This document shows, piece by piece, positions 59,446 to 64,000 of a stretch of DNA of 64,000 nt. The notes below the pieces were generated by a model that worked only from the letters and a program-made list of their open reading frames with translations, was not told where the DNA came from and searched no databases. The stretch spans positions 1,054,001 to 1,118,000 of the forward strand of contig NZ_CP043732.1 of NCBI RefSeq assembly GCF_014084045.1, read 5' to 3'. This DNA is from Microbacterium esteraromaticum (GTDB lineage: Bacteria; Actinomycetota; Actinomycetes; Actinomycetales; Microbacteriaceae). The position numbers were made by a program, and so were the translations under genes. Each line of letters opens with the position of its first letter. The first letter of the stretch is position 1.

Positions 59446-59519
59446 CGTGTGAACGGCCTGGCCGTGCGCTCACCCGCTCTGGGTCGTCGAGAGCATGGGG
59501 AGGCGAGGGGAGGCCGGGG

Positions 59520-61028
59520 TCAGCGCGGGCGGCGAGGGGTCCGGGGCAGACGGGACAGACGGGGCAGACGCAGGGCGTTCAAGCGTGGAGCGACCACAGG
59601 CACCGGCGCGGTGAACACGGCATCCACCATCCGCGACCCCTCCGTCGGGCCGATCACCGGGATCGGCGTCGTCAGCGTGGTCTCGATCGGCTCGACGGGC
59701 ATGCGAGCGAACGCGCGATGCGCGGCGACGTAGGCCGGCACCAGGATGACGACCGCGCCGATCCACGCCAGAGGGTTGCTCATCGCGACGCCCGCGAAGT
59801 CCCACATCGCCCCCAGCACCAGGGCGGCCACCACGCGCGCGATCAGCTCGATCACTCCGGTGACCGTCGGCACGAGCACGCGCCCGACCCCCTGCAGCAC
59901 ACCGCGCAGCACGAACAGCACGCCGAGGAGCGTGTAGGTGACGCCGTTGATGATCAGCATCTGGTGGGCGAGGTCGACGACGTGGTCGGCGCCGTCGCCG
60001 ACGAACAGGCGCACCACCGGCTCGCCGAAGGCGATCATGATCGCGCCCAGGATGACCGAGGCGATGACCGCCATCCACAGCGCCTGGATCGTGCCGCGCC
60101 GGATGCGGTCGGGCCGGCGCGCTCCGAGGTTCTGCGCCGCGTACATCGATGCGGCCAGTCCCAGCGAGGCGAGGAAGGCGCTGGCGAGGCTGTCGACACG
60201 GGATGCCGCCGTGTATGCGGCGACCTCTTCGGAGCCGAGCGTGTTCAGCGCCACCTGCACCACGAGGGCCCCGATCGCGATGATCGAGGCCTGGAAGCCC
60301 ATCGGCAGTCCCAGCCGCAGGTGCTCGAGCACCTCTGCGCGGTCGACCTTCCAGTCATCGCGGTGCACGTGCAGCACCGGAAGCCTGCGCCACAGGTATC
60401 CGAGGCAGAGCAGCACCGATACCGCCTGTGCGACCACCGTCGCCCACGCAGCGCCCGCCACGCCCCAGCCGAGCGGACCCACCATGAGGATCACCAGGCC
60501 GACGTTGAGCGCGCACGAGATGGTGAGGAACACGAGCGGGGTGGTCGAGTCGCCGATCGAGCGGATGATCGCCGCGAGGTAATTGAAGAACATGATCGTG
60601 CTGCCGCCGATGAACGTCACCTGCGTGAAGACGGTCGCCTCGGCGATCAGCTCCGGCGGCGTCTGCAGCAGCTCGAGGAACGGCCGGGCGATGACCGGTC
60701 CGAGCACAGTGAGGATCAGGCTGGTCGCCGCGGTGAGCAGGGTGCCGGTGGCGACCGAGCGGCTCACGCCCCTGGCATCCCCCGCCCCGAAGGCCTGCGC
60801 GGTCGGGATGGCGAAGCCGCTGGCGAGGCCCCAGGCGAAGCCGATGACGAGGAAGATGAGGCTGCCCGTGGCGCCGACGGCCGCGAGCGAGTCGACGCCG
60901 AGCCAGCGCCCGACGACGATCGTGTCGACGAACTGGTACAGCTGCTGCACCACGTTGCCGATGAGCAGGGGCACGGAGAACAGCAGGATGACGCGCCAGG
61001 GACGGCCCGTGATGAGGGTGGTTGCCAT
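59520..61028 (-). CDS. MATE family efflux transporter
   Basis: The 502-aa protein has twelve helices in two MATE repeats, with VDTIVVGRWLGVDSLAAVGA and AIIRSIGDSTTPLVFL in the first half and the repeat-2 equivalents AAQNLGARRPDRIRRG and VLRGVLQGVGRV. DinF/NorM-type proteins export drugs or metabolites using Na+ or H+. The ATG 61028 start gives a normal N-terminus. A LacI-type palindrome at 61113-61126 overlaps the likely promoter. The C-terminal extension of about 50 residues is basic and proline-rich. Confidence 0.88.
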   Translation of the reverse strand: MATTLITGRPWRVILLFSVPLLIGNVVQQLYQFVDTIVVGRWLGVDSLAAVGATGSLIFLVIGFAWGLASGFAIPTAQAFGAGDARGVSRSVATGTLLTAATSLILTVLGPVIARPFLELLQTPPELIAEATVFTQVTFIGGSTIMFFNYLAAIIRSIGDSTTPLVFLTISCALNVGLVILMVGPLGWGVAGAAWATVVAQAVSVLLCLGYLWRRLPVLHVHRDDWKVDRAEVLEHLRLGLPMGFQASIIAIGALVVQVALNTLGSEEVAAYTAASRVDSLASAFLASLGLAASMYAAQNLGARRPDRIRRGTIQALWMAVIASVILGAIMIAFGEPVVRLFVGDGADHVVDLAHQMLIINGVTYTLLGVLFVLRGVLQGVGRVLVPTVTGVIELIARVVAALVLGAMWDFAGVAMSNPLAWIGAVVILVPAYVAAHRAFARMPVEPIETTLTTPIPVIGPTEGSRMVDAVFTAPVPVVAPRLNALRLPRLSRLPRTPRRPR

Positions 61029-61112
61029 GATGATCCGGGAAGAGGGCTGAGGGGGCTGCCGGTGAAAAGACGACGGCACCGTGATCGTCACGGCGCCGCT
61101 GCCGCCATCCTA

Positions 61113-61126
61113 TCGAATCGTTTCGA
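61113..61126 (-). promoter_or_regulatory. LacI-type operator upstream of MATE gene
   Basis: TCGAAACGATTCGA on the minus strand is palindromic except one central pair, matching the CGAAnCGnTTCG form of LacI-family sites. TAGGAT at 61107-61112 is a possible -10. Confidence 0.5.
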
Positions 61127-61213
61127 GGAGTTCGAGGGCGCGAGCGATATTTCTTCCGCGCTCGCGGCGCCAGGGGCTTGCCCGCCCTCGGCGTCGTCGG
61201 ATAGTCCGGATGC

Positions 61214-62179
61214 ATGACCCGCCTGCGTCGAAGCGACCCGCACTCTCCCGGTATCCGACGGGTGCGCCACGGTCGCGGCCACCGGTTCATCGGCCCTGAC
61301 GGCGCGGCTGTCGACGACCCCGGGGTGCTCGAGCGGCTGCGCGGGGTCGTCGTTCCTCCCGCGTGGACCGACGTGTGGATGTGCCCCTACGCGAACGGGC
61401 ACATCCTGGCGACCGGCATCGATGCGGCCGACCGCCGCCAGTACATCTACCACCCCGCCTGGCACGAGCGGATGGCGCGCGAGAAGTTCGACCGCATGCT
61501 GCAGCTCGCCGAGGTGCTTCCCGCTGCGCGAGGCGGCGTCACCCGAGACCTGCGCACCGACGGGTTCGCCAGGCCGCGGCTGCTCGCCGGGGCGTTCAAG
61601 ATGCTCGACTCGGCCCTGCTGCGCGTCGGGTCGGAGCAGTACGCGAAGACGCACGGCAGCATCGGACTCGTCACCCTGCGCGGATCTCACGCCCGCGTGC
61701 GCGCAGGCCGGGTCGTCGAGCTGCGCTTCCCCGGCAAGAGCGGACAGCCGTGGGAGTCGGAGGTCGACGATGCGGACCTCGCAGGACTCGTCACCGGCCT
61801 CAAGCGCAGAGGGGGACGCTCGCTGCTGCTGAGCTGGCAGGACGACGACGCGGCATGGCATCCGCTGAGGGCGGCCGACATCAACGAGGACGTCCGGCTG
61901 CGCACCGGCGGCGAGTTCACCGCGAAGGACTTCCGCACACTGCACGGCACCATCTCGGCCGCCGTCGCCCTCGCCGAGATCGGTGCGAAGCCGTCGGCGA
62001 GCGCGCGCTCGCGCGCAGTGGCCCAGGCGGTGCGCGTCGCGGCATCCGCCCTGGGAAACACCCCCGCGGTCGCCCGCGCCAGCTACGTCGACCCGCGCGT
62101 GTTCGACCTGTACGACGAAGGGGTCGTCGTCGACCCGTCGCGGCGGATCGAGGGTCAGCTCGTCGCCCTTCTCAGGTGA
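61214..62179 (+). CDS. DNA topoisomerase IB (poxvirus type)
   Basis: The 321-aa protein is a compact bacterial type IB enzyme: an N-terminal domain ([33 protein letters not shown]) and a catalytic domain with the Arg/His/Lys set (YAKTHGSIGLVTLRGSHAR; FTAKDFRTLHGTISAA) and the nucleophile Tyr291 in RASYVDPRVFD. It relaxes supercoils through a 3'-phosphotyrosine. Bacterial copies are accessory and are absent from many species. It has its own start with no clear operon. Confidence 0.93.
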   Translation: MTRLRRSDPHSPGIRRVRHGRGHRFIGPDGAAVDDPGVLERLRGVVVPPAWTDVWMCPYANGHILATGIDAADRRQYIYHPAWHERMAREKFDRMLQLAEVLPAARGGVTRDLRTDGFARPRLLAGAFKMLDSALLRVGSEQYAKTHGSIGLVTLRGSHARVRAGRVVELRFPGKSGQPWESEVDDADLAGLVTGLKRRGGRSLLLSWQDDDAAWHPLRAADINEDVRLRTGGEFTAKDFRTLHGTISAAVALAEIGAKPSASARSRAVAQAVRVAASALGNTPAVARASYVDPRVFDLYDEGVVVDPSRRIEGQLVALLR

Positions 62180-62247
62180 GGCTGTCAACCCGCTCGGCGA
62201 ACCGGATGCCCTGCTCTAGCGTCGCCTGACACGACGAAGGAGGAGCG

Positions 62248-62451
62248 ATGAGCGACGACGCATCGACCGGACCAGAGGACCGCGACCGCGACGAGGGCCT
62301 GCAGACGGCCCGGACCAGCGGCCGCTCGGGCGGCGGCGACCACCCGAGCCAGGCAGAGGGAGAGGATCCGAACGACCCGCCCCGGCGACCCGACCCCGAC
62401 ACCGACGGGCACCCGTCGCAGGCGGAGGGCGAGGACGAGCCGCGTTCGTAG
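62248..62451 (+). CDS. Small acidic disordered protein with repeated HPSQAEGED motif
   Basis: The 67-aa protein is very acidic and low in hydrophobic residues. HPSQAEGED appears twice (residues about 32-40 and 55-63) in a DDPNDPPRRPD context. It starts at ATG 62248 after an AGGAGG site. No family is recognised, but similar short, disordered proteins are common in Microbacteriaceae; codon use looks genuine. Confidence 0.6.
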   Translation: MSDDASTGPEDRDRDEGLQTARTSGRSGGGDHPSQAEGEDPNDPPRRPDPDTDGHPSQAEGEDEPRS

Positions 62452-62483
62452 CTCAGGGAATCCGCGCGTTTCGTCAACCCCAT

Positions 62484-62532
62484 TGACTTTCGTCGTCAAA
62501 CCGGTTTACCTTCGTACCAATCAAACCGGTTA
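62484..62532 (+). promoter_or_regulatory. Promoter with twin LacI operators
   Basis: TTGACT (62484-62489) and TACCTT (62507-62512) are spaced 17 bp. AAACCGGTTT (62498-62507) lies in the spacer and AAACCGGTTA (62523-62532) downstream; the centres are 25 bp apart. This is typical autoregulation by the LacI protein encoded next. Confidence 0.8.
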
Positions 62533-62571
62533 GCCTCGCATCGCAGCGAGGCTTCGCCACACGGAGGTGGC

Positions 62572-63603
62572 ATGAATCGCACGACGATCGCCGACGTCGC
62601 CCGCGAGGCGGGCGTCACGAAGGCAACGGTCTCGCACGCGCTGAGCGGCAACCGCCCGATCTCGGAGGAGACACGGGCCCGCGTGCTGGCCGCGGCCGAG
62701 CGCCTCAACTGGGTGCCGAGCCAGAGTGCGCGCTCGCTGGCGACCCGACGCGCCAACGCCGTCGGCGTGGTGCTGGCCCGCGACCCCGACGTCATCGCCA
62801 ACGACTCGTTCTTCCCCGCGTTCATCGCCGGGGTCGAGTCGGTGCTGGCCGAGACCGAGACCGCGCTGATGCTGCAGGTCGTGCCGGATCGGGATGCCGA
62901 GCAGCGCGCATACCGGTCGATGGCGCACGGCAGGGCCGATGGGGCGATCCTGCTCGATCTGCGCGTCGAGGACTGGCGCGTCCCCCTGCTCGACGAACTG
63001 GGCGTGCCCACCGTGATCGTCGGGGCATACGACGAGGAGCACGACTTCTCGTGCGTGCGCACCGACGACGGCGAGCCCGTGCGGCAGCTGATCGATCATC
63101 TCCGCGATGCCGGTCACCGGCGCATCGCCCACGTCTCGGGACCGCTCGACTACGTGCACTCGCGCGCACGCGCCGACGCCTATGTCGAGGTCATGGGAGA
63201 CGCGGCGCTGCTGCGAGAGGGCGACTTCAGCGCCCGCAGCGGCCGCGATCGCACCGCCGAGCTGCTGGCCCTCGCCGATCGTCCCACCGCGATCCTCTAC
63301 TCCAACGACACCATGGCGATCGCCGGCCTGTCGTACGCCCGCGCGCAGGGCCTGACCGTTCCCGGCGACCTGGCCGTCGCCGGCTTCGACGACGATCCGC
63401 TCTCGGCGCACCTCTCTCCATCGCTGACGAGCGTCTCATCCGACCCGGCCGCCCGTGGCCGGGCCGCCGCGCGGCTTCTGCGCGGCGCCATCCTCGGTGC
63501 CGAACCGCGCACCGAGCTCATCGACTGCAACATCGTGCATTTTCGGGAAAGCACCTCGGGACCGGCATCCGCGGGCCCTGACGTTTCGAGGAGGACACCA
63601 TGA
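62572..63603 (+). CDS. LacI family transcriptional regulator
   Basis: The 343-aa protein has the LacI headpiece TIADVAREAGVTKATVSHAL, hinge VPSQSARSLA, and a sugar-binding core with SNDTMAIAGLSYARAQGL and VAGFDDDPLSAHLSPSLTS. ATG 62572 follows GGAGG. It should repress itself and the downstream sugar importer, whose first gene overlaps its stop by ATGA. The effector is a sugar, not identified. Confidence 0.93.
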   Translation: MNRTTIADVAREAGVTKATVSHALSGNRPISEETRARVLAAAERLNWVPSQSARSLATRRANAVGVVLARDPDVIANDSFFPAFIAGVESVLAETETALMLQVVPDRDAEQRAYRSMAHGRADGAILLDLRVEDWRVPLLDELGVPTVIVGAYDEEHDFSCVRTDDGEPVRQLIDHLRDAGHRRIAHVSGPLDYVHSRARADAYVEVMGDAALLREGDFSARSGRDRTAELLALADRPTAILYSNDTMAIAGLSYARAQGLTVPGDLAVAGFDDDPLSAHLSPSLTSVSSDPAARGRAAARLLRGAILGAEPRTELIDCNIVHFRESTSGPASAGPDVSRRTP

Positions 63604-64000
63604 AGAAGATCCATTCCGCAGCGCTCATCGGCGCATTCGCACTCGTCGTCACCGGCTGCTCGGCCGGCGGCGCCGGTGGCGGCACAGAGGCGAACGACGG
63701 CGCAGGCGGCATCAAGATCTGGCTGTCGAACAACGAGCAGGAGCTCGCCTGGGGCAAGGAGGTCGTGAAGGCCTGGAACGACGAGCATCCGGATGCCCAG
63801 GTCGAGGCGCAGGAGATCCCCGCCGCCTCATCCTCGGAAGAGGCGATCACCGCTGCCATCACCGCAGGCACCGCGCCGTGCCTGGTGTTCAACATCGCTC
63901 CGGCGGCGGTCTCGGGCTGGGTCAAGCAGGGCGGACTCGTCGATCTCAGCACGCTCGACGGCGCCGACGACTACATCGGCGGACGCGGCGGCGACGTCGA
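63600..64000 (+). CDS. ABC sugar-binding lipoprotein (runs off right edge)
   Basis: The first 133 residues are visible: a lipoprotein signal with VTGC, a Gly/Ala linker, then IKIWLSNNEQELAWGKEVVK of solute-binding family 1, and a SSEEAITAAITAGTAPCLVF segment. ATG 63600 overlaps the LacI stop (ATGA), with GAGGAGG upstream. The rest, and the permeases expected after it, are outside the window. Confidence 0.88.
   Translation, partial: MKKIHSAALIGAFALVVTGCSAGGAGGGTEANDGAGGIKIWLSNNEQELAWGKEVVKAWNDEHPDAQVEAQEIPAASSSEEAITAAITAGTAPCLVFNIAPAAVSGWVKQGGLVDLSTLDGADDYIGGRGGDV

Noticed and set aside
1..64000. tRNA genes, CRISPR arrays, insertion sequences, riboswitches
   Set aside because: I scanned intergenic regions on both strands for T-loop sequences, regular spacer repeats, transposase motifs with terminal repeats, and known leader structures, and saw none that could be supported.

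Overview
The window is about 64 kb of GC-rich DNA (roughly 69% by eye). It reads as a chromosomal segment of an actinobacterium of the family Microbacteriaceae, most likely Microbacterium or a close relative. This rests on the gene families (DUF7882, MshB-like deacetylase, caa3-type CtaG fused to CopD, heterotetrameric 2-oxoacid dehydrogenase, ClgR/PopR-like regulator beside clpP paralogues), on dense ATGA/GTGA gene overlaps, and on many TAnnnT boxes 5-7 nt upstream of start codons, as expected for leaderless mRNAs. No tRNA, rRNA, CRISPR array, insertion sequence or prophage was found.

Layout. 1-6.1 kb: 3' end of PEP synthase, small unknown genes, a MarR regulator with a perfect operator, a MalY-type lyase, CorA and a CopC protein. 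6.2-13.7 kb: a membrane protein, an EamA exporter, a lipoprotein of the beta-lactamase fold whose catalytic motifs are degenerate, a PIF1-like helicase, and a CopD-CtaG fusion. 13.7-16.1 kb: HU, a DUF559 nuclease-like gene between two copies of a 68-bp palindromic repeat, and zinc-free ribosomal proteins S14, L33 and L28. 16.4-18.7 kb: oxidoreductase plus LacI regulator. 18.7-27.4 kb: a zinc region in two operons: Zur, UPF0718-type permease, TIGR03943 protein, TolB-like protein and 3-methyladenine glycosylase; then ZnuABC with a Zur-type box and a coiled-coil DivIVA-like protein.

27.4-39.0 kb is the most distinctive part. It is a one-direction cluster holding an MshB-like PIG-L deacetylase, a ROK repressor, an iron/polyamine-type ABC importer, an argininosuccinate-lyase-like enzyme, a ROK kinase and a Tat-exported 931-aa PIG-L protein with carbohydrate-binding domains. 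Both deacetylase genes are preceded by the same 12-mer plus an AT-rich palindrome, which suggests one regulon. The inferred role is uptake and breakdown of an N-acylated or N-dicarboxyethyl-substituted amino compound, perhaps an amino sugar. The permease and the kinase each carry a -1 frameshift in a run of five C or G.

39.0-64.0 kb: GH13 alpha-glucosidase; branched-chain-type 2-oxoacid dehydrogenase (E1 alpha, E1 beta, E2); HisC-like aminotransferase; a WXG100-like protein with an alpha/beta hydrolase; a tyrosine phosphatase; PurB with a CTG start; an MFS exporter; a PQQ-type sugar dehydrogenase; a ClpP pair (one intact, one with the catalytic Ser replaced by Gly) beside a ClgR/PopR-like regulator and CGC-N5-GCG boxes; an acyl-CoA synthetase; MATE; topoisomerase IB; and at the right edge a LacI regulator with twin AAACCGGTTW operators leading into a sugar-binding lipoprotein that runs off the window.
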